Shown one piece after another: positions 38,944 to 48,311 of a DNA stretch of 64,000 bases. The DNA is from Rhodospirillaceae bacterium bin65 (lineage in GTDB: Bacteria > Pseudomonadota > Alphaproteobacteria > Bin65). Under the pieces are notes generated by a model. That model did no database searches. It saw only the letters and a program-made list of their open reading frames with translations, and was not told the DNA's origin. Each line of letters starts with the position of its first letter. The stretch's first letter is position 1. Made by a program: the position numbers and the translations under genes. The stretch spans positions 52,150-116,149 of the forward strand of contig MPMX01000005.1 of assembly GCA_002238725.1 (NCBI GenBank). The letters are read 5' to 3'.

Positions 38944-39455
38944 GGATCTGCAATGTCGGAGGGTCATGTGCGCCAAGGCCGCTTGGGTCGACTGTCGTGC
39001 TGTGCGCCAAACTTTGTGCTTGTTTGGGATCCGTTTGTAGCTGGCAGTTGACCGGTCGCTTGCCGCTGACTTCGTCTGCTGTCGGTGACAAAGCAGCCAC
39101 CTCCGGCGGTTCGTTCGTTCAGCATCCGGCAGCCGTCATTGTGGGCCCATCGCATAGGCGCCGGCTCCTGAACCAACTCAGACACCCGTAATCGGCGTCA
39201 CGCTTCAGCTCGTATGTCGTTTGAGCCGGTGCCAAATGTCCCGGATGACGAGCCCTTAGGCCAGATGCGCCCCGATTATCGGGAACACGCTTCCGTCGTC
39301 GCTCATTTCCTGCCTCAGCGAAACGAACGCTGCACGCCGTTGCGGCGGGTCGGGCGATGGTGCAGAATTTGCCCGCCGGACGGCGCGCCGCGGCACCGAT
39401 GCGCTGCCGCCGAACGGTTTGCCCTTTGCCATTTCTCCGCTTCCGGGCCGCCCGC
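38944..39455. other. 510-bp stretch without a supported gene
   Basis: Neither strand has a frame with protein-like composition. No repeat or RNA gene recognised. Confidence 0.45.
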
Positions 39456-39935
39456 ATGAGCAAATTCAGCAATATTCTCAAGGATTTCGCCGCCGCCGTC
39501 GAAACAGGCGATGGTTCGGCGCTGGCCGCGCTGTTCACCGAGGACGGCGTCTACGACGATATCTTCTACGGTGAGTTCCACGGCCGGGAGGCGATCCGCG
39601 ACATGGTCGAGAAGATCTTCTGGCGCGACGCCCGGGATTTCCTCTGGGAATTCCGCAATCCGGTAGCGAGCGAGGAGATCGGCTACGCCTCGTGGCTGTT
39701 CAGCTACACCAGCACGACGAAGCACAACACCGGCAAGCGCTGCGGTTTCGAGGGCGTCGGCGTGTTCCATCTGCGCAACGGCCTGATCGCCCGCTACGAG
39801 GACCGGTGCAACGCCGTGGCGCCCTTACGCGATATGGGCGTGCCGTTCGAGGTCATCGACCGGATGGCCGGCAAGTGGCATTCCGCGTTTCTGGCCCGCA
39901 CCGGCATTGACCGGCACATGAAGCGTCCGGCCTGA
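39456..39935 (+). CDS. SnoaL-like / NTF2-fold protein
   Basis: A 159-aa cone-fold protein: LKDFAAAVETGDGSALAALFTEDGVYDD at the start, a YGEFHGREAIRDMVEKIF helix, and the GFEGVGVFHLRNGLIARYED core typical of SnoaL-like polyketide cyclase/NTF2 proteins. Catalytic role and substrate unknown. It lies 35 bp upstream of the next gene and probably shares a transcript with it. Confidence 0.82.
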   Translation: MSKFSNILKDFAAAVETGDGSALAALFTEDGVYDDIFYGEFHGREAIRDMVEKIFWRDARDFLWEFRNPVASEEIGYASWLFSYTSTTKHNTGKRCGFEGVGVFHLRNGLIARYEDRCNAVAPLRDMGVPFEVIDRMAGKWHSAFLARTGIDRHMKRPA

Positions 39936-39970
39936 CGGCCGCGCCGCTGCAGCCCACGAGCCGCCCGGCC

Positions 39971-40711
39971 ATGTCCGCGAAGCGCCCCCGGATCGCGCGG
40001 ATCGAGGCGCCGGATTTCGCCGCGCTCGGCACCGACCGGCTGGAGGCCCTGCTCGATGCCGGCGAGGAGGTTGTGCGCTGCCAGCGGGTCCTGGCGCGCA
40101 GCGGCGAGAACCCGATCAGCGAATTGCTCGGCGCGCGCAGTTTCTTCGAGTGGGATCATCATCCGCCCGGCGACGTGTGCGATCCCGAAACCCTCGCCCA
40201 GTATTTCTACCACGCCCATCCGGGCCCGACCGCCAAGGGCGAGCACGGCCATTTCCACACCTTCCTGCGCGGGCCGGGCATGCCGGGGTCGTGCCGGCCG
40301 ATCGCCGGGCCGGACGGCGCACCGCCGGAAGACAGGAAAGATGCCGTCGCCCATCTGGTCGCGATCGGCATGGACGAGTTTGGCCGGCCGGTGAACCTGT
40401 TCACCGTCAACCGCTGGGTGACCGATGAAACCTGGTTTGCCGCCGCCGACGTGATCGCCATGCTCGACCGCTTCGTCGTCGATCTCGCGCGGCCGTCCTG
40501 GCCTGTCAACCGCTGGATCACGGCGATGGTCGACCTGTTCCGGCCGCAGATCGAGATGCTGATCGAGGCGCGCGACCGGGTCGTCCTGCAACGCGCGCGC
40601 CGCCTGGGCCGCGATGTCTACGACGACCGCGACCTCGAGGTTACGGCAGTCTGCCCGATCGATATCGACGCCCAGATCGACGCCGTCGGCGAAGCGCTCG
40701 GCGCGGCCTGA
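39971..40711 (+). CDS. Conserved hypothetical protein (possibly DUF6969)
   Basis: A 246-aa protein with a conserved-looking central block: FEWDHHPPGDVCDPETLAQYFYHAHPG, then GEHGHFHTFLR, then NLFTVNRWVTDETWFAA. The many His/Asp residues (WDHHPPGD, GEHGHFH) suggest metal binding. I recall this pattern from DUF6969 proteins of alphaproteobacteria, without certainty. Function unknown. Ends six bases before the convergent apt stop. Confidence 0.7.
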   Translation: MSAKRPRIARIEAPDFAALGTDRLEALLDAGEEVVRCQRVLARSGENPISELLGARSFFEWDHHPPGDVCDPETLAQYFYHAHPGPTAKGEHGHFHTFLRGPGMPGSCRPIAGPDGAPPEDRKDAVAHLVAIGMDEFGRPVNLFTVNRWVTDETWFAAADVIAMLDRFVVDLARPSWPVNRWITAMVDLFRPQIEMLIEARDRVVLQRARRLGRDVYDDRDLEVTAVCPIDIDAQIDAVGEALGAA

Positions 40712-40717
40712 TCCGGG

Positions 40718-41233
40718 TCAGTCGTCGTAGCGGATCAGGGATTCGAAGGGCACGTCGAGGCCGTCGCGGCCGTTGAGGAAAGTCAGTTCGATCAGGCAGG
40801 CCGCGGCCGCGACCGTGCCGCCGACCTTGCGGATCAGCTCGATGGACGCCCTGAGCGTGCCGCCCGTGGCGATGAGATCGTCGAGCAGGACGACCCGCTG
40901 GCCCGGCGTCACCGCGTCGGCCTGGATTTCGACCCGGTCCGCGCCGTATTCGAGTTCATAGCTGTGCCCGACGGTCCCGCCCGGCAGCTTGCCCTGCTTG
41001 CGCACCATGATGAAGCCGCAGCCCAGCTTGAGCGCGAGCGGCGCCGCAACCAGGAACCCGCGGGATTCGATGCCGGCAAGAACGTCCGGCCGGTAGGGCA
41101 CGACCGTGTCCGCCAGCCGCTCGACCGCCGTCTGCCAGGCCGCCGGATGGGCCAGCAGGGTGGAGATGTCGTAGAACAGGATCCCCGGTTTGGGAAAATC
41201 CGGGATGCCGCGGATATGGTCCTTCAGGTTCAT
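40718..41233 (-). CDS. apt: Adenine phosphoribosyltransferase
   Basis: Purine salvage enzyme that makes AMP from adenine and PRPP. The 171-aa protein has [18 protein letters not shown] at 10-27, the [24 protein letters not shown] loop, and the PRPP-binding motif [20 protein letters not shown]. The ATG at 41233 gives the normal length; the frame open further upstream is not family-like. Confidence 0.94.
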   Translation of the reverse strand: MNLKDHIRGIPDFPKPGILFYDISTLLAHPAAWQTAVERLADTVVPYRPDVLAGIESRGFLVAAPLALKLGCGFIMVRKQGKLPGGTVGHSYELEYGADRVEIQADAVTPGQRVVLLDDLIATGGTLRASIELIRKVGGTVAAAACLIELTFLNGRDGLDVPFESLIRYDD

Positions 41234-41407
41234 CGGCGCGCCGCCCTGCTGCCGGGCCGTTCGCGGCCCTTTCCCGCAGACCATAATCGGCAAACCCACT
41301 TCGCGGAACCGGCTTCACCACCCGAGAATCCCGGTTTCAATGGCCGACTCCCAAGCCGCCTCCGAATCGGCTAGGTTCGGGCGGACCCCCAGTTTCGGAT
41401 TCGCGCC

Positions 41408-42742
41408 ATGAACGAGATCGCCCCCGCCCGCGCCTCAGCGGCCAAAGCCGACAGCGACGCCGGCGTGATGACCGGCTTCGGCAACGAACATGCGACCGAG
41501 GCGCTGCCCGGCGCCCTGCCGGCCGGGCGCAACTCGCCTCAGCGGCCGCCTTACGGCCTCTATGCCGAACAGATCAGCGGCACCGCCTTCACCGCGCCGC
41601 GCTCTTGGAACCGCCGGACCTGGTTCTACCGCATCGCGCCGTCGGTTCTGGCCCAGAGCGCGTTTCGCCGGATTGACCTGCCGCTCTGGCTGACCGCGCC
41701 GTCGGCAAGCGGGACGTATCCGCATTTCCAGTGCCGCTGGGCGCCGCAGCCGGTAGCCGAGGCGCCGGCCGACTTCCTCGACGGCATGGCGACCTACGTC
41801 TGGAACGGCGATATGGGCGCCGGCGCCGGCCTCTCCATCCATCTGTACCGCGCCAACGCCTCGATGGACCGGCGTTTTTTCAAGAATGCCGATGCCGAGA
41901 TGCTGCTGCTGCCCGAAACCGGCGCAATGCGCCTGCGCACCGAGTGCGGCGCGCTCGACCTCGCGCCCGGTGATTTCGCCATCGTCCCGCGCGGCATCAA
42001 GTTCGCGGTCGACCTGCCGGACGGGCCGTCGCGCGGCTATGTCTGCGAGAATTACGGTGCGCCCTTCGAACTGCCGGAACTCGGGCCGATCGGGTCGAAC
42101 GGCCTCGCCAACCCGCGGGATTTCCTCTATCCGCAGGCCGCCTATGAGGATGCAGAGGGCGATTTCGAGCTCGTCCTGAAGGCCGGCGGCGCCTTCCATG
42201 CCTGTAATCTCACCCATTCGCCGCTCGACGTCGTCGCCTGGCACGGCACCCACGCGCCCTGCAAATACGACATGCGCAAGTTCAACGTGCTCGGCTCGAT
42301 CAGCTTCGACCATCCGGATCCGTCGATCTTCACGGTGCTGACCTCGCGCTCCGACACGCCCGGCGTGGCGAATGCCGATCTCGTCATCTTTGCGCCGCGC
42401 TGGCTGGTCGCCGAGGACACGTTCCGGCCGCCCTGGTACCACCTCAACGTGATGAGCGAGTTCATGGGGCTGCTCTACGGCGTCTACGACGCCAAACCGA
42501 AGGGTTTCCTGCCCGGCGGCGCCAGCCTGCACAACTGCATGATCCCGCACGGGCCGTCGCCGGAGAGCTTCGAGGCGGCGAGCGTCCACGATATGTCGCC
42601 GCAGCATATCGATGGCGGCATCAGCTTCATGTTCGAGAGCCGCCATCCCTACCGGGTCAGCGACCACGCGCTCACCGGCGGGTCGCTGCAGACCGACTAC
42701 CCGGCGGACTGGACGCCGTTGAAGCGCCGGTTCACGGGGTGA
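41408..42742 (+). CDS. hmgA: Homogentisate 1,2-dioxygenase
   Basis: Fe(II) ring-cleavage dioxygenase of tyrosine/phenylalanine catabolism, 444 aa. Seen: [23 protein letters not shown] at the N-terminus, the [15 protein letters not shown] segment, [16 protein letters not shown] (Fe ligands region) and [14 protein letters not shown] near the C-terminus. Its usual partners (maleylacetoacetate isomerase, fumarylacetoacetase, HppD) are not adjacent. ATG at 41408 is standard. Confidence 0.95.
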   Translation: MNEIAPARASAAKADSDAGVMTGFGNEHATEALPGALPAGRNSPQRPPYGLYAEQISGTAFTAPRSWNRRTWFYRIAPSVLAQSAFRRIDLPLWLTAPSASGTYPHFQCRWAPQPVAEAPADFLDGMATYVWNGDMGAGAGLSIHLYRANASMDRRFFKNADAEMLLLPETGAMRLRTECGALDLAPGDFAIVPRGIKFAVDLPDGPSRGYVCENYGAPFELPELGPIGSNGLANPRDFLYPQAAYEDAEGDFELVLKAGGAFHACNLTHSPLDVVAWHGTHAPCKYDMRKFNVLGSISFDHPDPSIFTVLTSRSDTPGVANADLVIFAPRWLVAEDTFRPPWYHLNVMSEFMGLLYGVYDAKPKGFLPGGASLHNCMIPHGPSPESFEAASVHDMSPQHIDGGISFMFESRHPYRVSDHALTGGSLQTDYPADWTPLKRRFTG

Positions 42743-42784
42743 GGCGGGCGGCGATTCAATTTTGCCATGCCATACCTTGTCCGT

Positions 42785-42925
42785 CACTTCGACCGGAGCC
42801 CCGGATTTGATCCGGGGCGGAGCGGAGAAATCTTTCCGCTACAGCGCTCCAGGCCATATACGGCGCGGGAAAGATATCTCCACTGCGCGGCCCTGCCGGG
42901 CCGCTTCGGTCGATATGACGACGAA
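42785..42925. repeat. Palindromic intergenic element (family C, one copy)
   Basis: CGTCACTTCGACCGGAGC at the left is an imperfect inverted copy of CGGTCGATATGACG at the right, with nested arms such as GAGAAATCTTTCCGC and GGAAAGATATCTCC. It fills the gap between hmgA and the ADH gene. Confidence 0.6.
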
Positions 42926-42945
42926 ATTTTACGAGTGAAGAACCC

Positions 42946-43950
42946 ATGAAAGTCTGGCAGATCGTCGGCGACGGCGGCATCGATGCGCTGGAAATGACCG
43001 AGTGGCCGTCGCCCGAGCCAGGGCCGGGGCAGGTCAAGGTCCGGGTGCGGGCCAATTCGATCAACTACCGCGACCTCAACGCCGTGCGCGCACCGGGCCG
43101 GATGGGCCTCGCCTTTCCGCGCATCCCGAATTCCGACGGCGCCGGCGACGTGGTCGCGGTTGGCGCGGGCGTCTCCGGCATCGGGGTCGGCGACCGGGTC
43201 GCCGGCTGCTTCTTCCAGAACTGGGCGGCGGGCGACATTTCGGCAGCCGCCATGGCGAGCGCCCTCGGCGGCCCGATCGACGGCATGCTGGCCGAAGAGG
43301 TCGTGCTCAACGCCCACGGCGTCGTGCCCGTCCCGGCGCATCTCGATTACGCCGAGGCGGCGACCCTTCCGTGCGCCGCGCTCACGGCCTGGAACGGGCT
43401 GGCGGTCAGCGGCGGGCTCAAGGCCGGCGATACCGTCCTGCTGCTCGGCACCGGCGGCGTCTCCATCTTCGCCCTGCAATTCTGCGCAATGACGGGCGCG
43501 CAGGCGATTATCACCTCAAAGAGCGACGACAAGCTGGCCCGCGCCCGGAAGATGGGCGCGTGGCGGACGATCAACTATGCAGAGACGCCGGACTGGGCCT
43601 CAGCCGTGAACGACATGACCGGCGGCGCCGGCGTCGATCATGTCGTCGAGGTCGGCGGCGGCGGGACACTGGAGCAATCCATCGAGGCGGTGCGGGTCGG
43701 CGGCCATATCGCCATGATCGGCGTGCTGACCCAGGGCGCGGTGAACCCGACGCCGATTCTGCGCAAGTCGATCCGCCTGCACGGCATCTATGTCGGCAGC
43801 CGGGCGATGTTTCTCGATATGAACGCCGCCATCGAAGCGGGCGGGCTGAAGCCGGTTATCGACCGGCGCTTCGCCTTCGCCGACGCCCCCGACACCTATC
43901 GCTGCATGGAAGCCGCCGGCCATTTCGGCAAGATCGTCATCGAGTTCTGA
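42946..43950 (+). CDS. Medium-chain (zinc-type/quinone oxidoreductase-like) alcohol dehydrogenase
   Basis: A 334-aa MDR-superfamily oxidoreductase: IPNSDGAGDVVAVGAGVSGIGVGDRV, NAD(P)-binding LLLGTGGVSIFALQFCAMTGA, and the terminal YRCMEAAGHFGKIVIEF. The usual zinc-binding Cys/His set is incomplete, so it is more like a quinone reductase/zinc-free MDR enzyme. Substrate unknown. It lies 148 bp upstream of the selenoprotein gene on the same strand. Confidence 0.87.
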   Translation: MKVWQIVGDGGIDALEMTEWPSPEPGPGQVKVRVRANSINYRDLNAVRAPGRMGLAFPRIPNSDGAGDVVAVGAGVSGIGVGDRVAGCFFQNWAAGDISAAAMASALGGPIDGMLAEEVVLNAHGVVPVPAHLDYAEAATLPCAALTAWNGLAVSGGLKAGDTVLLLGTGGVSIFALQFCAMTGAQAIITSKSDDKLARARKMGAWRTINYAETPDWASAVNDMTGGAGVDHVVEVGGGGTLEQSIEAVRVGGHIAMIGVLTQGAVNPTPILRKSIRLHGIYVGSRAMFLDMNAAIEAGGLKPVIDRRFAFADAPDTYRCMEAAGHFGKIVIEF

Positions 43951-44098
43951 AGCCGGAGCCGCCATCGCCCGTCCGGCCGGAGGGCGCATATGAAACTGGA
44001 AACCGGAGGGCCGCCCGACGATAATGACCTCGCAAGGTTGCATCGGGCAGTATCCCGACCGGGCCGGCTCGCACCGTCAATCGGATTAGAGGAAAACC

Positions 44099-45802
44099 AT
44101 GAACAGGGTCGAAGAATTCGAAGCCCTCTGGCCGGGCGGCGTCAACGCCGTTCCGGCCGTTGCCCCGGCGCCGCGGTCGGCAGATCTCAACGGCAAGCGC
44201 ATCGGTTTTTTGTGGGACTATGCGTTCCGGGGCGATGAAATTTTTCCGATGCTGGAAGATTCCCTCGCCGCGGCCTACGACGACGTGGAGATTGTCGGTT
44301 ACGACGCCTTCGGCTCGACCTTCGGCGGCAACGAACACGAGACGCTCGCCGCGCTGCCGCAGCGGCTGAAGGAACTCAGGATAGACGCGGTCGTCTCCGG
44401 CGTCGGCTGTTGAGGCGCATGCACGCCCGCCGTGATGCGGGCCAGCGCCATTGTCGAGAAATCCGGAATACCCACGGCTTCCCTGATTTGCGACGGCTTC
44501 ATCGGCCAAGCCGCCGGCATCGCCCCGGGGCTCGGCATTGCCGGCCTGCCGGTGGCCCGAATCGTCGGCCATGTCGACGGGCAGAACCTTGACGAACTGG
44601 AACAAAACGTACGGGAAGTGACGGCGAATGCCGTGATCGACTGCCTCACCGATCCGGTCGAATCGGCTTCGGCGGCGTCCGGACTGACCAGCGATACCGT
44701 CGTCGCGCGGGGCTCGTTCGACGACGTCAACGAAGTCTTCTACGAGCGCTGCTGGAGCGACGGTCTGCTGATCGTGCCGCCGACGGCCGGGCGTGTGGCC
44801 GCCTTCCTGGCCCATACCGACGACGATCCCGATCGCGTTATCGGCGTATTGAAGCCCTCGGGCTCGGCGGCGACCGTCCGGAACGTGGCCATTAACGGCG
44901 TGATGGCGAATTGCCGTCCGGAATATATGCCGGTGCTGATCGCCATTGCCGAAGCGCTGGCCGATCCCGGCTATGGCGTCGAACACAGCGGCGATACCAC
45001 CGGCGGGGATGCGCTCATCGTGCTGAGCGGCCCGATCGTCGGCCAGTTGCAGTTCAATTGCGAGGAGGCGGCGCTGCGCGACGGCTATCGGGCGAACACC
45101 AGCGTCGGACGGTTCCTGCGCCTCTTCCTGCGCAACGTCGCCCGCTGCCTGCCGGGCGGCACGGACAAGAGCACCTTCGGCCAGACATGGCGCGTCGTCC
45201 TGGCCGAAAACGGGACGGCGGCACGGGAACTCGGCTGGCCAACGTTCAGCGCCGACGCCGGCTTCGAGCCCGATGCGAACATCGTCACCATCGGCCGGTT
45301 TACCGGCAGCGGCGTGGTCGGCTCGATTTACGGCAACGATCCGAATTCGATTGCCCGCTACCTGGCCGATGGCCTGGTGCGCCAATCGGGCTGGGAGCTT
45401 GTCTTCACCGTCGGCTTTTTCCGTGGCCTGTATCGCCCGCTGTTGGTCCTGAGCCCGATGGTGGCGAAAACGCTGGCGCACAGCGGCACGACCAAACAGG
45501 AACTGCGCGCCCTGCTGTTCCGGCATGCCCGCCTGCCGGCGCACAAGCTGGAATCCTATATCGGCGCGTGGTCGAACCTGGTGTCCGGGAACCGGAGTTT
45601 GACGGAGCTGGCGGCGGCTGGCAAAGCCGCGCCCCTCTACGCCGAGAGCGACGATCCCGAACGCCTGGTGCCGATCGTCGAAAGGCCGGAGCATATACTC
45701 ATGGTGCTGAGCGGCGATCCGCTCCGCTCGAACGCCTGCGTCTTTGCCAGCAACGGCATGCACGGCTTCCCGACCAGCAAACGCATCCGGTTGCAGGGGT
45801 AA
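44099..45802 (+). CDS. UGSC-type selenoprotein fused to a 'DGLPVVPPT'-like domain; in-frame TGA read as selenocysteine
   Basis: One 568-codon frame with a single internal TGA at 44411-44413 (residue 105). It is otherwise open from ATG 44099 (GAGG ribosome site) to 45802, with no change of frame on either side. Around the TGA the protein reads GVGC-U-GACTPAVMRASAI, the thiol/selenol motif of the UGSC-containing (seleno)protein family known from marine bacteria, with Ala for the Ser. The N-terminal part (30-100) and residues up to about 200 form the UGSC domain (IVEKSGIPTASLICDGF). Residues about 215-567 form a second domain beginning with WSDGLLIVPPTAGRVAAFL, of unknown function. A SECIS-like hairpin follows the TGA. 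Read as a stop, it would look like a pseudogene. Enzymatic role is unknown; a redox function is inferred. Confidence 0.85.
44411..44449 (+). promoter_or_regulatory. Bacterial SECIS-like hairpin with the selenocysteine UGA
   Basis: TGA (44411-44413), then outer stem GGCGC/GCGCC (44414-44418 with 44445-44449), internal bulge, inner stem GCCCGC/GCGGGC (44425-44430 with 44437-44442) and a six-base loop CGTGAT (44431-44436). The loop starts 17 nt after the UGA and holds a G-U, as bacterial SECIS elements do. Confidence 0.72.
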
Positions 45803-46110
45803 GCGCAAATCGGTCTGAAATGGCCGACTTACAGAATTTGCCGGTTCGGGCCCGTTTCAGGGCCTCGTCCATCGCGATTAGAGCCTATCTGTTTTGAACA
45901 GAACCATGGCGACGTGGCGTCCTTTGATACGGCGCTGGCGCGCCTACTCGGGACGAGGAGATTTTGACGTTGCGTCACCGGTCCGGCAACATCCCACCCT
46001 CACCCTTCGATACGGCCCGGATCCAATCCTGGGCGTATCGAAGGGCAGGCCTCAACCGCGTCGGTAATTCCATTTGAAGCGGACGGGCACCAGGGGCGGC
46101 CCGGCAGCTG
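45803..46110. other. Intergenic region with repeat A, copy 4
   Basis: Convergent gap between the selenoprotein gene and pheS. It contains the element at 45921-46044; no gene seen. Confidence 0.5.
45921..46044. repeat. Dispersed palindromic repeat family A, copy 4
   Basis: Outer arms CCTTTGATAC and GTATCGAAGG, with the family's CTACTCGGGACGAGG inside. The right inner arm is degenerate. Confidence 0.75.
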
Positions 46111-47199
46111 TCATTGCGACAGGCCGCCGGTCAGCGTCGGCACGTCGAGCGGCAGGAAGCCGTAATGCGTCATCCAGCGCACGTCGTTCTCGAAGAAGCT
46201 GCGACCGTCCGGGATGCCGTATTTCAGCATCGCCACCCGCTCGCACCCCATGCCGAAGGCGAAGCCCTGATGGACTGACGGGTCGAGGCCGCAATTCTTC
46301 AGCACGTTCGGATGGACCATGCCGCAGCCGAGGATTTCCAGCCAGTCGTCATGGCCGTCGCCGAAATGGCCGAAGCGCAGCTGCCCGTCCTTCTTGTTGC
46401 AGGCGATGTCCACTTCCGCCGACGGTTCGGTGAAGGGAAAGAAGGACGGGCGGAAATTCAGTTTGACGTCGTCGATCTCGAAATAAGCCCTGCAGAAATC
46501 GATCAGGCAGCCTTTCAGATGGCCCATATGGGTCGACTCGTCGATCACCAGTCCTTCGAACTGGTGGAACATCGGCGTGTGGGTCTGGTCCCAGTCGCTC
46601 CGGTAGGTGCGGCCCGGCACCAGGATTCGGATCGGCGGCTTCTGCTCCAGCATGGTCCGCACCTGGACCGGCGAGGTGTGGGTGCGCAGCACCATCCTGG
46701 TGCCGTCGTCCTTGGGCGGCAGATAGAAGGTGTCCTGCATTTCCCGCGCCGGATGGCCTTCCGGGAAATTTAGCGCCGTAAAGTTGTGCCAGTCGGTCTC
46801 GATGTCCGGGCCTTCGACGACCGAGAAGCCCATGTCGCCGAAAATGGCGCTGACTTCTTCGACCGTCTGGCTGATCGGATGGATCCGGCCCATCGGGGTC
46901 GAGCGCGCCGGCAGCGACACGTCAATCCGTTCCCCGGCCAGACGGGCGTCGAGCTCGGCGTCTTCCAGCGCCGCTTTGCGGGCTTCGACAGCCGCGGCAA
47001 TCTCGTCTTTGAGAGCATTGAGCGACCGGCCCAGCGCCTTGCGGGCCTCCGGTTCCATCCCGCCAAGCATCTTCATCTGGCCGGTGATTCGCCCCTTTTT
47101 GCCCAGCGCTTCGACCCGGACGGCGTCCAGCGCCTTCAGGTCGGCCGCGGTATCCACCGCCGCCAGCAATTCGGTGCGCAGGGTATCGAGTTTGCTCAT
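46111..47199 (-). CDS. pheS: Phenylalanyl-tRNA synthetase alpha subunit
   Basis: Catalytic subunit of the alpha2-beta2 synthetase, 362 aa. N-terminal coiled coil (1-100), then class II motif 2 in [12 protein letters not shown]...[22 protein letters not shown] and motif 3 in [19 protein letters not shown]. It lies 57 bp downstream of rplT. pheT is not present here: the sequence after pheS is repeat A and then the convergent selenoprotein gene, so pheT must be elsewhere or displaced. Confidence 0.96.
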   Translation of the reverse strand: MSKLDTLRTELLAAVDTAADLKALDAVRVEALGKKGRITGQMKMLGGMEPEARKALGRSLNALKDEIAAAVEARKAALEDAELDARLAGERIDVSLPARSTPMGRIHPISQTVEEVSAIFGDMGFSVVEGPDIETDWHNFTALNFPEGHPAREMQDTFYLPPKDDGTRMVLRTHTSPVQVRTMLEQKPPIRILVPGRTYRSDWDQTHTPMFHQFEGLVIDESTHMGHLKGCLIDFCRAYFEIDDVKLNFRPSFFPFTEPSAEVDIACNKKDGQLRFGHFGDGHDDWLEILGCGMVHPNVLKNCGLDPSVHQGFAFGMGCERVAMLKYGIPDGRSFFENDVRWMTHYGFLPLDVPTLTGGLSQ

Positions 47200-47256
47200 C
47201 GGACCGGTCCGGAGAGGATCGACGGACGGGCAGCGTGGACGCTGCAGCCCTATCGG

Positions 47257-47613
47257 CTATTCCAGCGCCTTCTGCGCCGCATCGACAACCGCCTTGAAGG
47301 CTTCGGCGTCGCGCACCGCCATATCGGCCAGCACCTTGCGGTCCAGTTCGATGCCGGCCCTGTTCAGGCCGTTGACGAACTGGCTGTAGGTCAGGCCGTG
47401 CTCGCGGACGCCGGCGTTGATGCGCTGGATCCACAGGCTGCGGAAGCTGCGCTTGCGCACCTTGCGGTCGCGATAGGCGTACAGCAGGTTCTTCTCGACC
47501 CGCTGGTTGGCCGCGCGGAAGGTATTTTTCTGCCGGCCCCGCGCGCCCTTGGCCTGTTTGATGATCTTGCGGTGGCGGGCGTGCCTGGTAACGCCCCGGG
47601 TGACTCGCGCCAT
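47257..47613 (-). CDS. rplT: Ribosomal protein bL20
   Basis: 118 aa, with the highly conserved basic sequence [40 protein letters not shown] and [19 protein letters not shown]. It follows rpmI by 63 bp, the usual pairing. An autoregulatory leader, as known in other bacteria, was not recognised. Confidence 0.98.
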   Translation of the reverse strand: MARVTRGVTRHARHRKIIKQAKGARGRQKNTFRAANQRVEKNLLYAYRDRKVRKRSFRSLWIQRINAGVREHGLTYSQFVNGLNRAGIELDRKVLADMAVRDAEAFKAVVDAAQKALE

Positions 47614-47676
47614 GAAACGATACTCCTGATTCTGAAGGGAATGGGAACCGGTGTCCGGCTGCTGTTCGATGGGCCG

Positions 47677-47877
47677 TTACTTGGCGTAAGGCATCATCGG
47701 CCGGATCATCTTCTCGTTCGACTTGTCGAGAATGGTCGATCCCCGGTTGGTCCGCTTCATCGTCGTGCTTCGCTTGCTCAGGTTGTGGCTGCGGAACGCG
47801 AAATTGCGCTTGATCTTGCCGCTGCCGGTCAACTTGAACCGTTTCTTGACGGAACTCTTGGTTTTCAGCTTGGGCAT
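47677..47877 (-). CDS. rpmI: Ribosomal protein bL35
   Basis: 66 aa: [20 protein letters not shown], then [17 protein letters not shown]. The ATG at 47877 is the family start and has AGGAGATGACC upstream. An in-frame ATG three codons upstream and the longer frame are rejected. infC is not adjacent. Confidence 0.97.
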   Translation of the reverse strand: MPKLKTKSSVKKRFKLTGSGKIKRNFAFRSHNLSKRSTTMKRTNRGSTILDKSNEKMIRPMMPYAK

Positions 47878-48311
47878 TTCGGTCATCTCCTGAAGGAGCG
47901 CGCTCGAATTCAGTGCTTTCGCCGCGCCGGATCGTCCTGTTCGGCGGCCCGAGGCATGCCCGTTCCGAGCCCGGCCGCCATAGCAAAACGCCGCAAACCC
48001 GGAGGCCGCAGCGCTTCTGCCTGCATCGCGATGCAGAGGGCGGTATATAGCCAGCCCGCTCCGGCCGGGCAAGCGGCGGCAACGCGGCATTTGTCGCGCC
48101 GTCCGTCCGGTCATGCTGCGGCAGGCGCCCTGCACCGGAGCCGCTGCGGGCATAATTCCGGCGCCGCCCCTTTACCCTGCGCCCTGCGATCGCCATTCTT
48201 TGCAATAGATCAGGTCCAACCCTTGCGCGCCGCATCGCCGTGCCTGTCCGCCGGCGCGCCGTTCCGCCCGTTTCCGGGCATCGTCGGACAGGCACAGTAC
48301 CGGGTAAATCC
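47878..48311. other. 434-bp divergent intergenic region between rpmI and tldD
   Basis: Holds the promoters of both units. A small GC-rich hairpin (CCCGCTCCGGCCGGGCAAGC) is seen near 48055-48075; nothing else is recognised. Confidence 0.45.

Noticed and set aside
44411..44413. TGA as a true stop making a pseudogene or two genes
   Set aside because: Frame is unchanged on both sides, the motif is conserved for Sec, and a SECIS-like hairpin follows. Selenocysteine explains all of it.
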